From assembly GCA_025738555.1 (NCBI GenBank), contig JAOVFP010000007.1:2976001-3040000 (forward strand): DNA of 64,000 nt. Direction: 5' to 3'. A model generated the notes under the pieces. That model had not been told where the DNA came from and ran no database searches. It saw nothing but the letters and a program-made list of their open reading frames with translations. The translations under genes and the position numbers were made by a program. Below are positions 22,200 through 34,926 of this stretch, piece by piece. Within the stretch, counting starts at the first letter, position 1. The number at the start of each line of letters is the position of its first letter. The DNA comes from Cyathus striatus. Its lineage: Eukaryota; Basidiomycota; Agaricomycetes; Agaricales; Nidulariaceae.

Positions 22200-25100
22200 A
22201 TGACAGAAAATCTATCGAGTTCTCAAATATTTCCCAATGCAAACAATGTCAATGTGTATGGAGGTCAGCAGAATGCTGTTGGCCGAGATCAGTTCAATTA
22301 TTACAATACAAAAAATGATGAGATATCTGAAAAACTGAAGTTATTGAAGCCTGTTGATCATAACTTGCACTTTCCACCTCCCTGTATGGAAGGAACAGGA
22401 GTTACTATTCTGAATGATGTTTACAAGTGGCTTAATGATTTTGGTAGGTTCACATATATATGTACATTTAGAGAAATTATTATACATTGAATTTTTAGAT
22501 GACTCTACACCAAACATCATGTGGATTACTGGTGGTCCTGGCACAGGAAAATTTGCTATAGCTTCTACACTGGTTGAAACTCTCAATTCTGCAGAAATGA
22601 AAAGGCTGGGTGGATACCACATCTTTAAAAGAGATGATGCTATTTTAAATGATGCCAGTGCAGTTTGGAGAACTATAGCTGCAGATTTAGCATCTAAATC
22701 TAAGTATTCCTTTCTACAGAAGAAAATAGCAGATTTACTTGATAATACTTTCCAGCCTGGAAGAATTGAATGGCATTTCAAAAACTTAATTGTAGATTTG
22801 CTGATGACTTTTCATCACCAACTGAAAGAAGATCCACCTGTATTTGTCATTGATGCACTACTGTAGTTACATGTATGGAAGAAACAGTCACATGTAACAG
22901 GGGCCTTGTTTCGTTGCTAAAATGGCATGTTGTCACACATAATGGAGCCTCTGTTTCTAAGCAAAAAGCATGACAGGTGATTTTCATTTTTGAAAAACAA
23001 GGTAGAAATCCATGCTAAAGCTACTACTTACTATATATTATTACTATTAAATAACTGGTGGATTGAAACCTAACAAAGAGTGCAACAAGAGCCCAAAAGG
23101 TGAAATTTCAAGCTACTGATGTTGCCAAATTTCATATCCATCACACACAAAATAGCTCTGTTGCTAAGCACAGATCAAAATTTTCGGTCATGCACTACCC
23201 CCCTGTTTCTTCCATACATGTAACTACAGTAGATGAATGCAAATCAACTGATCAGTTGGTATCTCTAAGAAAGACCTTACAAGGTTGGAATGGGCTTCCT
23301 AAACAGTATAAGCTCATTTTGACTGGAAGGCATGGCTCTTTACCAGATATATTCCAAACACCAATGTATGCAGAATTGTAAAATTGGAAACAGATTCTTC
23401 AAGTTCCTTAGAAATCAATAAAGACATATTTTATTTTCTCACGCAAACTCTTGAGGATAGAATTGACTTACAACTTGTATTAGCAGAAGATGAGTTGCAA
23501 GAGATGACTAAAAAAGCTGTAGGATTGTTTATCTGGGCATCCACTGCGGTCAAGTATATCATGATGCCATCTGAGCAATATGAAGAACCATCGCCAACTG
23601 AAAAAGTTCAACAAGTTCTATCAGGGCAGATAGAATGTGGAATTTACATTCTATATCACCAAATACTTCAAACTTTTTTTGAAAATAAAACTGCAAAAGT
23701 AAAAGAAATTGTCAAGCAAGTATTGGCAACAGTATTAATGGCAAAGGCTCCGTTGTACAAAGAAGATATTGTCTACTTCATTGATGTTGATTGCAATACA
23801 AATGAAATTGCAAATGAAGTATCCAGAATAATACATCATCTCCTGCCAGTTATTTCAACAGATCATAGCTATATAAAGTTCCATCACTTATCATTTGTTG
23901 AATATATTGCTGGATCATTCAATGATTCCACATTTGAAATTGACCCAAACAACCATATGCTGAGAATTACCAAAATGATGTTTAAAATTCTCAACAGCAA
24001 ACTAAAATTTAATATTTGCAATGTTGAAACTTCATATATAACAAATGAGAAAATTGCAGATTTGCCACAAGTTATCAGGCAGTGCATACCAACACATCTT
24101 CAATATTGTTGTAAATACTGGAATTTACATTATATTGAAATGATAGAAAGTAAAAAATATGATGCTAGTTGTTTACTGATGGAGCTAAATGTATTCTTTT
24201 ATTGCAAGTTTTTATACTGGTTGGAGGTCATGAGTCTCTTAAATGAGATCAAAGGTGCACAAGAAATGATGAAGAAACTAATTTCATGTGGAAAGGTTTG
24301 TCATTCCTATCTAATCTAAGACAAAAGCTCATTTTTAACCAGATAAACTCAAAAATACTCAATTTCATTGAAGATGGCACAAAATTTATTACCAATTTTT
24401 ACATTCCAATAACAAGAAGCATGATACATATATATGTGACAGCACTTGCTTTTGCACCACAAAACTCCTTGATTTATAAGCACTTTTCATCTTTCTTTGA
24501 AAATACACTTTCAATTAGAAAGGGAAGAGATTTGAATTGGAATTCAGCATTAGATACTCTTCACTATCATAATTCACAAGTGAAGAGTGTATCATTTTCT
24601 CCAGATGGAAGAAATGTAGCATTTGGCTCAGTAGATAAAACTATCACAGTGTGGAATGTGGAGACTGGTGAAATTATTGCTGGACCATTCAAAGGTCACA
24701 GTGACTGTGTGAAATCAGTGGCATTTTCACCAGATGGAAATCAAGTTGTGTCTGGCTCATATGATCAATCTGTTAGGTTGTGGCATATTAAGAGTGAAAA
24801 AATTCTCACTGCCCCTCTTGAAGGCCACAGCAATGCAGTAATATCAGTGGCATTTTCTCCTGATGGAAAGCAAGTAGTGTCTGGTTCCCATGATCAAACA
24901 GTGATAGTTTGGAATATAGAGAGTGTAAATCTAATTGCTGAAATATTCAGAGGCCACAGCAATTCAGTATTATCAGTAGCATTTTCTCCTAATGGAAGAG
25001 AAGTAGTGTCTGGGTCAATTGATCAGACTATTAGAGTCTGGAATGTAGCGAGTGAGGAAACTATTGCTGAACTAGTTGAGCACAATATAAATGGAGTACT

Positions 25101-26804
25101 ATCAGTGGCATTTTCTCCTAATGGAAGACAGGTGGTGTCTGGTGCAGGTGATGCAACTGTTATGGTGTGGAATATTAATGAAAGAAAACTGGTTTCTGAG
25201 CCATTTAAAGGTCATAGTGATTGGGTAAAATCAGTAGCATTTTCTCCTGATGGAGGACAAGTGGTTTCTGGTTCTCGTGATTCTAATATCAGAGTCTGGA
25301 ATGTTGAGAGTGGAAAAGCTATTGCTGGGCCATTGGAAGGCCATATTGATATGGTGACATCAGTGGCATTTTCCCCTAATGGAAAAAAAGTGGTGTCTGG
25401 TTCACATGATAAAACTATAAAACTGTGGAATATTGAACTTGGAAAGACTACTGAAGAACAATATAAAGGAAATAGTGACACAGTAACATCAGTAGCTGTT
25501 TCTCCAGATGGAAAAAATGTGGTGTCTGGTTCATATGATAAAATGATTAGAATTTGGAATATGAAGAGTGGAAATCTCATTGCTGGACCATTTGAAGGCC
25601 ATACTAATATTGTAACATCAGTTTCATTTTCTCCTAGTGGGAAACAAGTGGTATCTGGCTCAGATGATCATACTGTGAGAATTTGGAATGTGGAGAGCAG
25701 TAAGGTCAGTAGTGAGGTATTTGAAGGTCACAGTAATGCAGTGAAATCAGTTGCACCCTCTCCTAGAGGAATACAAGTGATGTCAGGCTCATGTGATCAA
25801 ACTATGTGATTGTGGAATGTAGAAAGTGAAAAATCCATTGCTAAAATATTTGAAGGTCACAGGCATTGGGTATCTTCAGTGGCATTTTCTTCTGATGGAA
25901 AACAAGTTGTGTCTGGTTCTTATGATCAAACTGTGAGAGTTTGGAATGTAGAGAGTGGTGAAACCATTGCAGAATTTTTTGAAAGTTATGGACATCAAGT
26001 AATATCAGTAGCATTTTCTCCTGATGGCAAAAAAGTTGTGTCTGGATCAGCAGATCATAATGTCAGAGTGTGGAATGTGGAAAATAAAAAAAATGTTGCT
26101 GAACTATTTTGTAGCCACCTTAGTACAGTAATATCAGTTTCATTTTCACCTGATGGGCAACAAATTGTTTCTAGTTCTGGTGATAAAACTGTCAGAGTAT
26201 GGAATGTGGAGAGCAGAAAAATTGTTGCTGGACCATTTGAACATGCCAAATGGTTTACATCAGTGTCATTTTCTCCTAATGGGACAAAGTAGTTTCTGGT
26301 TCATATGATCAAACTGTTAGAGTATGGAATTTACATTCAACTCCAGATCATTTGAGGAAGGTGGAATTACTTGGTGGTTACCACATATTTTCATCTCACT
26401 ATATAGAAGGATGCATATGAGACTGCTATGGGAATATATTTTTCTGGGTTCCTTTTCATCACAGGAAACATTTATGTGGTTTAGAAACTATTCAAATACT
26501 TCCAGATCATGATATGTGTCAAGTAGATTTCACACATTTTTTCTGTGGTATAGACTGGATGAAATGCAAAACCAGCTCCCCAGCTCTTCCTAAAGATCTT
26601 GATCTACCTCAGTTCAATTTATTAGAAGGCTCTGATGCACTAAATAGCAGGAATATATTTGTAGATATTCATTCTGTTAAAAATAATACATATATAACAG
26701 ATGATGAAAAGCAGAAGTATTTCAACATTTTCTTTATTCTTCAATTTGTTATTATCTTGACTATTTCAATTTTTATTTACAATTTACTACAACATAGTGG
26801 CTAA
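22200..26804 (+). pseudogene. NLR gene A: NACHT-WD40 with C-terminal membrane segment, decayed
   Basis: Exon 1 (22200-22443), intron 22444-22498, a NACHT exon to 24295, intron 24296-24342, then a WD40 exon to 26804. The N terminus carries NVNVYGGQQNAVGRDQ. Walker A reads GGPGTGKF, with Phe where Ser/Thr binds Mg-nucleotide. Walker B is cut by a 369-bp MITE (22861-23229) between the codons for DAL and DEC. A frameshift lies near 23360, an in-frame TGA at 25807-25809, a frameshift near 26288 and a further stop just before the C-terminal module. About 14 WD40 repeats remain legible (SVAFSPDGxxVVSGSxD), followed by FWVPFHHRKHLCGLETIQ and a hydrophobic tail (IFFILQFVIILTISIFIY). It is closely related to genes B and C and is not expected to be functional. 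Confidence 0.88.
22861..23229. mobile_element. Tc1/mariner-type MITE inside the NACHT Walker B codons
   Basis: 369 bp with perfect 27-bp inverted repeats beginning CTGTAGTTACATGTATGG. TA duplications flank it at 22859-22860 and 23230-23231. Removing the MITE and one TA rejoins codons for Asp-Ala-Leu-Asp-Glu-Cys, the Walker B motif seen in the paralogues. It has no open frame of note and must use a transposase encoded elsewhere. Confidence 0.9.
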
Positions 26805-27890
26805 ACTCTAAATTTGAGTTACATTTCTTTGTTTTAACATACTTAATAATTTCTAGACTTTCAATTAGTACTTAGTGATGTTTTACCATTTTGGCACAGT
26901 TTGTCAATGTGAAAATTTACTAGTTATACAAATTGATATTACTGTATAAATCCAATCAATTGGACACTCATTTCAGTTTGTGACAAGACCAAACCACAAA
27001 GTATCTTCAGCACTTAAAAATTTGTAGTGTGACATCAGAATCTCTGGCATTTTTGGCACTCAATCTGGCCCAAAATCTTCAATAGTCTTACATCCATGTT
27101 AGGTGCCCACCAGCCCACACTATTCCAACATATTCCAATCTGTGTCTGATAATTCCCAGGTTCTGTATTGGCCTTGTTCTGACCAAATACCAGTCACATT
27201 GTCATGATTTATAGTTTACCTGCTGGTGCTCATTTGTTATTAGTTGCTTGTCTATTTCATTATGTTATTATTTCTAGTTACACCTCTATCTTTCCTTCTA
27301 TCTGTTTCACCATAAAGGCAAATATGGTTACTAGGGAGTAATAGCTACAAAACTATGTAAGGGTCATTGGTTATGCCTGCTAACAGCTGAACAAAGGTGA
27401 GTCCAGGGGAATATCTGCAGAATACCAAAGGTAATCCTAGGCAAAGGGAGGATGAACACACTAATATATTTACTTCTATACTATAACACTTGTAATTACT
27501 CTATATCACTAAACTCCTTTGAGATTCTGGGGAACCACTTAGGTCACACTGAGCTTTACATTCAAATATTGATAGTGCTACTGCATGACTACAAGTAAAT
27601 TACAATAATAGAAATACTATGCAATGTAATACTACTGATAATCTAATTACATACTTTAGTACATCAATAGTCTTGTAAGCTCAAGGGCATTGACAGGGGA
27701 TTCTAGTGCTTATAGGCACTTTGTATACTCAGAGAACTTGTTGCCATGTTAAAACCAATATATCTTGTCTGTATGCCACCCTGTCTGTAGGGAATGGAAG
27801 TATCACTAACTAAGTGGTGCTTGTGTTCCCATTAATTGCTACTAGACTTTTAAAATCTAAAGCTATGCAGTGTGATGAAACTATATGATA
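26805..27890. other. Spacer downstream of NLR A
   Basis: AT-rich, no gene recognised. A roughly 36-bp segment at 27315-27350 (containing GGTTACTAGGGAGTAA) recurs inverted at 57313-57351, so an uncharacterised interspersed repeat may lie here. Confidence 0.35.
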
Positions 27891-28285
27891 CACCTCAGAC
27901 AGGCCTAAATCGGGTTCATGTAAATATGGTACATCCCGATTTTTGTAACAATTAGAATATGCCATAAAATATGTAATGTGTCAGATGCATTAGAAAATTC
28001 TAAATTGGGTAATACATCTGCTTATTGTTCCAATTGTTTCGTGCCGATTTTACCTGTGCAACATGAACCGAGCCTCCGAAAATTTTCCGATTGGCCTAGG
28101 AACAGATGGGGTCATGGATCTTATTGAAAATATTGTGCATGGATCGGTCAGTTTTCCTATTCTTGCACATATTCTAGATTTGCCCACACATCGGTCAGAT
28201 AACATATTTTAATAACTATTCTAATTATTAAGTAAATTGGGTTGTACCATATTTACAGCGATCTGATCCACCCTTGTCTGAGGTG
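27891..28285. mobile_element. MITE with CACCTCAGACA termini
   Basis: The left end CACCTCAGACAGG is matched by CCTTGTCTGAGGTG at the right end. Further in, both arms share TGTAAATATGGTACA followed by a CCC-ATTT segment. ATA is present directly on both sides, so a 3-bp target duplication is possible. CAC termini with a 3-bp duplication would suit a CACTA/EnSpm-like non-autonomous element; this assignment is tentative. No open frame. Confidence 0.55.
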
Positions 28286-30376
28286 ATACTTACACAAACA
28301 CAGGTACCTAATTACAGACTAAACATATAGATGAAGCCTGCCTTATCTAGGAGTCTGGACCAAGCCTAGATATAATTATAATCACATGCAGGTGGTATCA
28401 CAATTGTATCTTAGGTACTATCTCTCAAGCTGCATGCACCATGTGCAAACATGCAACACTGCACAAGGCATATGAAAGTGCATGTCAACTTTCCAAGAGA
28501 TCTGTGCCAGGTGCTCAGTTTTTCTGATGAGTGGCTATCCCTTAGCATTATTGTCACCACTTTGATCCCATGGTGCCTATTAGACTTCATGCCAATAGTA
28601 TTGTATTATCTCCAGGCACCCTGTTTCCTGCCAAGTACTTGTACCATTAAACTGGATGCCTTCTCAGTATCTCCAACTTATATTCCCCAGATATTATTAT
28701 GTTTTCTAAGTCCAAGTATGTAGTCCTTGTTCTTGAATACTGACATGGTAGTTATAGGTTTTTTAGTGCCAAAACCCAATTTCTCAATCACTCAATGGTT
28801 AACAGGTGATGTCATTCACCTTTAATTGATAAAAAGTATAGAAGGTTTGCTTGTAACAGTCTCCCCACATCTGTGTACATATTTAGTAATCATAATTTCT
28901 ATTGATCCTTTATTATTAATGGTATTTTGGTAGCTTCTTTAATATGTATCTGAAACATACTTTAGCTGGTGGTGTGGGACTTAATCCCAGCTCTTGGACT
29001 TAAGATCAGAGGTTATGTAATACTAACTGGACTTTATAGTGAATTCTCCATAGTTCTTATCAATTAAAAAAGACACCTTATCAATATAATGGATTTATCA
29101 TCAAGTCTCTAGTATTTAAGTAGCACCACATTTGTACTTAGACCTCAGTTTCATCTTAAACTACATTCTTACTTGTTTTCCCATACTCTGAAATCTGTGA
29201 CCAGGAATCCCAGGGGCATAGCACATAAGCTGAAGCTGAAGTACCACTCTCTGAGTTTCTGTTCTCTGCTCTTACTTCTTGCCTACCTCTTGTTTATATG
29301 CAGTTAGTATCTCATCCTCCACTGCCAAGTCAGGCTAGAAGCATGGCTGTGATAGTATATGAAATTACTACCTTGGATTCCTCCTCCCACCACACATTTC
29401 TTTCTCTCATCACCACCTGTACACAGACTCAGACTGCACATGCTGGGAGCCATGAGCAGCAGCAAAACAATGTACATTACAGCAATTGTCACTGCCCAAC
29501 AAGCTCATGAATGTCACAATACCATCAACATGCCTTGTCATATTGACTCTGCTCTGCCTCTCTTGGCAGAACAACCCACTATCAGCCAGTGTTCTCATTG
29601 CTGGAGAAACTGCTTCCATGCATTGTGCAACCTGTGAACTTCAGCCAGTTCATGGAAACCAACTGCATACACTGTGTCCAATCCCACTGACTCTTCCTTT
29701 TGACCCCACTCTTATCTTGAAGAGGAAGATACTGGGTTGGAGGTATCTTTTCAATAAAGAATGCAAGTTGGGAAGATGTCCATCTATCTCTCCAGGACTC
29801 TAGTGTGTTTGCAAGAGAAAGTAAAAGTAGGGGGAAGCAAACTTAAATTGAAAGAATGTAGATACAAGTACTTAAGTAGAATTACATGAGGACTATGTGT
29901 GAATATGAAAATGAAATGAAAGCACATTTTTCTATGCAGGAAAATTGCCTGCTCTACAATCCCCACACATTCATTGACCTGGTGGATACCCAGCTCACTC
30001 CAGACTGTGATATTGCACAACAGCAGCAAGCACTAGTGTCCCAACCTGCTCATCCTGTAGCTCTTGGGTAGTGGAGGACTTGCATAGATTTGTGGCCATA
30101 ACCCCTCAGTAACTGTCTTTGCACTTTTCCAAATATATTAGTGTCTATCTTATTCTTTTTTAGAATATCATATTGATCTTCCACAGATATTACCTTCAAA
30201 CTCACACTTGCAGAATTGTTACTAGTTAGCAAAAGTTAGTCATATGTAAATAGATTGCCATAGGAAAGATGTATTAGAGGGGACAGAGGGAACAGAATTG
30301 ATAGATCTGAGGTATATTCAAGAATCAGCTACTCCAACTGACCTTTTCTATGATGTAAATATAAATATTTAGCTAT
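28286..30376. other. Spacer between NLR genes A and B
   Basis: Small open frames exist (for example 29298-29637) but none resembles a known protein and their strands conflict. I see no exon pattern or transposon termini. Confidence 0.4.
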
Positions 30377-33300
30377 TTAGTCATGATGTTGTACTATAAT
30401 GTAAATAAAAAATGTAATAGCAAGTATAACACTGATTTGACTGGAGAAAGTAGAATCTATGTTAGCATGGCTTTCTTCTTCTAATTTGGAAGATTCTTGT
30501 TCTTCTTTAACTATGGAAAAAATGCCTGATTTGATTTGATGTATATTGTTAACTGCATTAGAATTTTTGCTGTTTTCCATTGAATTACAGATGGAATGAG
30601 AAAGTTTTTTTGGAAGGGTGGGGCATTCAGTTTGACATTTTGCCCAGTCAAATCCAAATCTAAAATGTGTTAAATCAATTTGACACATGTCATAATCTGG
30701 CAATATTTGAACAGTTTCAAAACTACAAAAATGTTTTCTATAACTGAAAGGAACCCAAGATAATACATCACCACCCATATCTTTTGTCCACCCATCTGAA
30801 TGGCAAGATCCAAAAATATTGTAACCTCCAAGCAAATTGTTCATACTCAAATTGTCTGAAGTGATCTCCATATTACATTTAATAGTATTTCTATTACTGT
30901 GACTTTTAGATAAATCAAAAATAGAATGTCCAAACTCAAGATTCCACACTCTTACAATCTGATCCTTTGACCCAGACAGTACTTGTTTTCCATTAGGAGA
31001 AAATGCCACTGATGTCACTGAACCACCATGACCTTCAAATGACATAGCTACTGTATTTCCATTCCCTACATTCCATAATTTTACAGCTCGATCACATGAT
31101 CCAGACACAATATGTGTTCCATCTGGAGAGAATGACACTGAGATCACATAATCACAATGACCTTCTAATGGTCCAGCAACAAGCTTCCCAGTCCTCATAT
31201 TCCATACTCTGATAGTTCTATCATATGAGCCAGATACTACCTTTTGTCCATCTGGGGAAAATGCCACTGATGTTACCCCACTAGTGTGGCCCTCAAATGA
31301 TCTAACTATAGAATTTTTACTCTTTATATTCCACACTCTGATAGTTTTATCATATGAACCAGACACTACATGAGCTCCATCTGGAGAAAAAGCCACTGAT
31401 GTCACTCCAAATTTATGACCTTGAAGTATGATTGTTATGCCATTTTTCACATTCCAAACTCTTATAGACTTATCATATGAACCAGACACCACATATGTTC
31501 CATCAGGAGAAAATGCAACTGATGTCACCCAACTTTCATGACCATTGGGTAGTATGGAAATAGGTTTTCCACTATTGATATTCCATAGTCTAACTGTGTG
31601 ATCATTTGAGCCAGACACCAAATTTCTTCCATCTGGGGAGAATGCTACTGATGTCACCCAGTTCATGTGTCCTTCAAATGGGTCAGAAATAGCTTTGCCA
31701 CTTTTAACATTCCACACTCCGACTGTCTGATCACATGAGCCAGACACCACTTGTGTTCCATCTGGTGAGAATGCTACTGATGTTACCCAATCCCAATGTC
31801 CTTCAAAAGGTAAAGTACTGTTTTTTCTGCTCTTTGCAGACCACATTTTGACAGATTTATTATCTGAGCTAGAAGTTGCTCCCTTCCCATCTTGGGAAAA
31901 TGACACTAATTATACTGTACCACTATAACTTTCAGATGGTTTTAATGCTGTTTCTGTCTCTAAATTCCACACTCTGACTGTTTGATCATCTGATCCAGAC
32001 ACTACTTGAGCACCACCTGGAGAAAATGCAACTGATGCCACACCAATATTGTGACCTTCAAGTGGCCCAGAAATGATTTCTCCACTGTCCACACTCCACA
32101 ATCTAATTGTTTTATCATATGAACCAGATACTATCTGTGTTCCATTAGGAGAGAAAGCTACTGATGTTACCCAGTCTGTGTGGCCTTGAAATAGATCTGA
32201 TATAGTTATTCCATTTGTAACATCCCATACCCTAATAGTTTGATCATAGGAGCCAGACACTACTTTTGTTCCATCAGAGGAGAATGCCACTGATGTCACC
32301 CAATGCCAGTGGCCTTCAAATGGATCATAAATTGCTTTGCCATTTTGTACATTCCATACTCTAACAGTCTGATCACATGAGCCAGATACTATATATGCTC
32401 CATTGGGAGAAAATGCTACTGATGTTACTGAATCTCCATGACCTTTAAATGATCCAGCAATCATCTTTTCACTCTTCACATCCCATACTTGCAAGGTTTG
32501 ATCCTGTGATCCTGATACTACTCTTTCCCCATCTGGAGAAAAAGCTACTGAAGTTACATAGTCACTGTGACCTACAAATGGTCCAGCAATAATTTTCCCA
32601 TTTTCCACATTCCACACTCTGACAGTTTGATCTTCTGAGCCTGACACCACTAGTTTTCCATTTGGGGAGAAGGCCACTGATCTTACCCAGTCACTGTGTC
32701 CTTTCAATGGACCTGAAATAGTCTTTCCATTCTTCACATTCCACACCCTAACAGCTTTATCAACTGAGCCAAATACTACTTGTGTTCCATCTGGAGAAAA
32801 TGCCACACTGAGTACCTGTGAATTATGATAATACAAAGTATCTAATGTTGCATTCCAGTCAGTGTCTCTACCCTTTCTAATTGAAAGTGTATTTTTAAAG
32901 AAAGGTGAAAAATGCTTAAAAATTAAAGAATTTTCTGGCATAAATGCTAATGCTGATACATATATATGTGATATACTTCTTGATATGGGAGTATAAAAGT
33001 TTTCAATCAATTTTGTACCATCTTCAATAAAATTCACTGTGTTATGATTCACCTAATTGATGTTTATATTTTTTTGTCTTATTTAAATATTTTAATAACA
33101 TACCTTTACACATGAAATTAGTAATTTCATCATGTCATGTGCCATTTGAACCTCATTTAAGAGACTCATTACTTCCAACCAATATAAGAACTTGCAATAT
33201 AAGAAAATATTTAAATCCTCCAATAAACTGTCACTATTACATTCTTTACTTTCCAACATTTCAATATAATGTGAGTTCCAATATTTGCAGCAATATTGAA

Positions 33301-34828
33301 CATGTGTTGGTATATATTGGCTAATTACTTCAGGTAAGTTATTTATGTTTTCATTCATAAGATGTGATGATTCAATATTGCAGATGTTAAACTTTAACTC
33401 TCTGTTGAGAATTTTAAATATCATTTTCGTCATTCTTGACACATCCTTTTCTGTATTTATTTTAAATTTTGTGTTTTGTAATCCATGCAATAAACATTCA
33501 ACAAATGATAAATGACGATATGTTATACTATTGCCATTTAATGAAATAACTGGTAGAAGGTAATGTATTATTCTGTCAACTTCTTTTGGAATATCATGTA
33601 TATTTTCATCAAAATCAAGAAAATAGACAAGATCCTCTTTTTGCATAGAAGACTTTGCAAAGTAAATTGTTGACAAGACTTGTCTAACAATTTCCTTTCT
33701 TTTATCTGTCCATTTTCCAAAACAATTTTGAAGTATTTCATGATAGAGAACATTGACTCCATTGTTTATCTGCCCCAATATAACTTTTTGAAACTTTTCA
33801 CTTGGTGAAGATTGTTCATAATCATCAGAAGTCATAGTGATGTATTTTATAGCAGTAGATGCCCATATGAATAATCCTCCACCTCTTTTAGTCACTTCAT
33901 GTAACTCAACTTCTGTTGGATAAAGTTTTAGTTCATTTTTGTAGTTTTCAAAGCTTTGTTTTAAATATATATATATGTCTTGATTGATCTCTAATTCATG
34001 CTGAGGATCAGTTTCTAATTTGACAATTCTGCAAATATTGCTGTTTTGACATATATCTGGCTCAGAGCTGGGCCTTCCTGTTACAATAAGCTTGCAGTGT
34101 GTAGGAAGTCTAACCCAATCTTCAAAAGTCTTTTTTAGAGATATCATTAAATCAGATGATTTCCATTCATCTAGTGCATCAATCACAAACACAGGTGGAT
34201 CTCTTTTCAGTTGTTCATGAGAAGTAATTAGTGGATCTGCAACTAAATGCCTGAAATGCCATTCAATTCTCCCAAGCTGGAAATGGTTATCAAGATGCTC
34301 TATGATTTTCTCTTTCAAAAAAGAATATTTGGATTTAGATGCCAAATCAGCAGCTATGGTTCTCCAGACAACAGTGGCATCACTTAAGGTGATATCATCT
34401 CTCTTAAAGAAGTGGAAGCCACCCAGCCTTTTCCACTCCTTTGAATTGAGAGTTTCAATTAGAGTAGAAGCAATTGCTGATTTTCCTGAGCCAGGACTAC
34501 CAGTAATCCACATAATGTTTGGGGTGGACTCATCTATGAATTAGATTGAAGATTGCTATTACAAGTGTACACATATGAACATACCAAAATCATTGAGCCA
34601 GTTGTAAATATCATGTAGAATAGTAATTCTGGTTCCTTCCATACAGGGTGGTGGACAATGCAAGTTATGGTCAGCAGGCTTCAATAACTTGAGTTTTTCA
34701 GAGATTTCATCATTTTTCATATTGTAAAAATTAATTTGGTCACAACCAACAGCATTCTGATGACTGCCCACCACATTGACATTATGTGCACTTGTGAATA
34801 ATTGAGCATTTAGTGGGTGTTTAGTCAT
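30377..34828 (-). pseudogene. NLR gene B: NACHT-WD40 with C-terminal membrane tail, one in-frame stop
   Basis: Exons 34828-34585, 34533-33104 and 33052-30377 are joined by introns of 51 nt each. N-terminal motif: NVNVVGSHQNAVGCDQ. The NACHT domain has Walker A GSPGSGKS, Walker B VFVIDALDEW, sensor TGRPSS and GLFIWAST. Fifteen WD40 repeats follow, then SCHSDGWTKDMGGDVLSWVPF...FGFDWAKC and a hydrophobic end (ISVILAITFFIYIIVQHHD). A single TAA at 31912-31910 breaks repeat 8, and the frame continues unchanged after it. Without that codon the protein would be about 1449 residues, close to gene C. NLRs of this type are cytosolic sensors for non-self or allorecognition. It may be a very young pseudogene or, less likely, be read through. 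Confidence 0.85.
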
Positions 34829-34910
34829 TGTAGTTGTGCTAGAATATAAGTTTGAGCTTGTGTGAGGTGTTCAAGAAGGCAAGAGGGAAGGAAGGAGGAC
34901 ATCAGCAACT

Positions 34911-34926
34911 TGCATATTTATGTAGC
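34911..34926 (-). promoter_or_regulatory. Probable TATA region of NLR gene B
   Basis: On the minus strand this reads GCTACATAAATATGCA, about 85-95 nt before the ATG at 34828. The distance is similar to the TATA-to-ATG distance of gene C. The evidence is positional only. Confidence 0.35.

Noticed and set aside
31910..33052. Treating the two halves of NLR gene B as separate genes
   Set aside because: The frame is unchanged across the TAA, the WD40 phase continues, and the downstream half has no ATG at its start.
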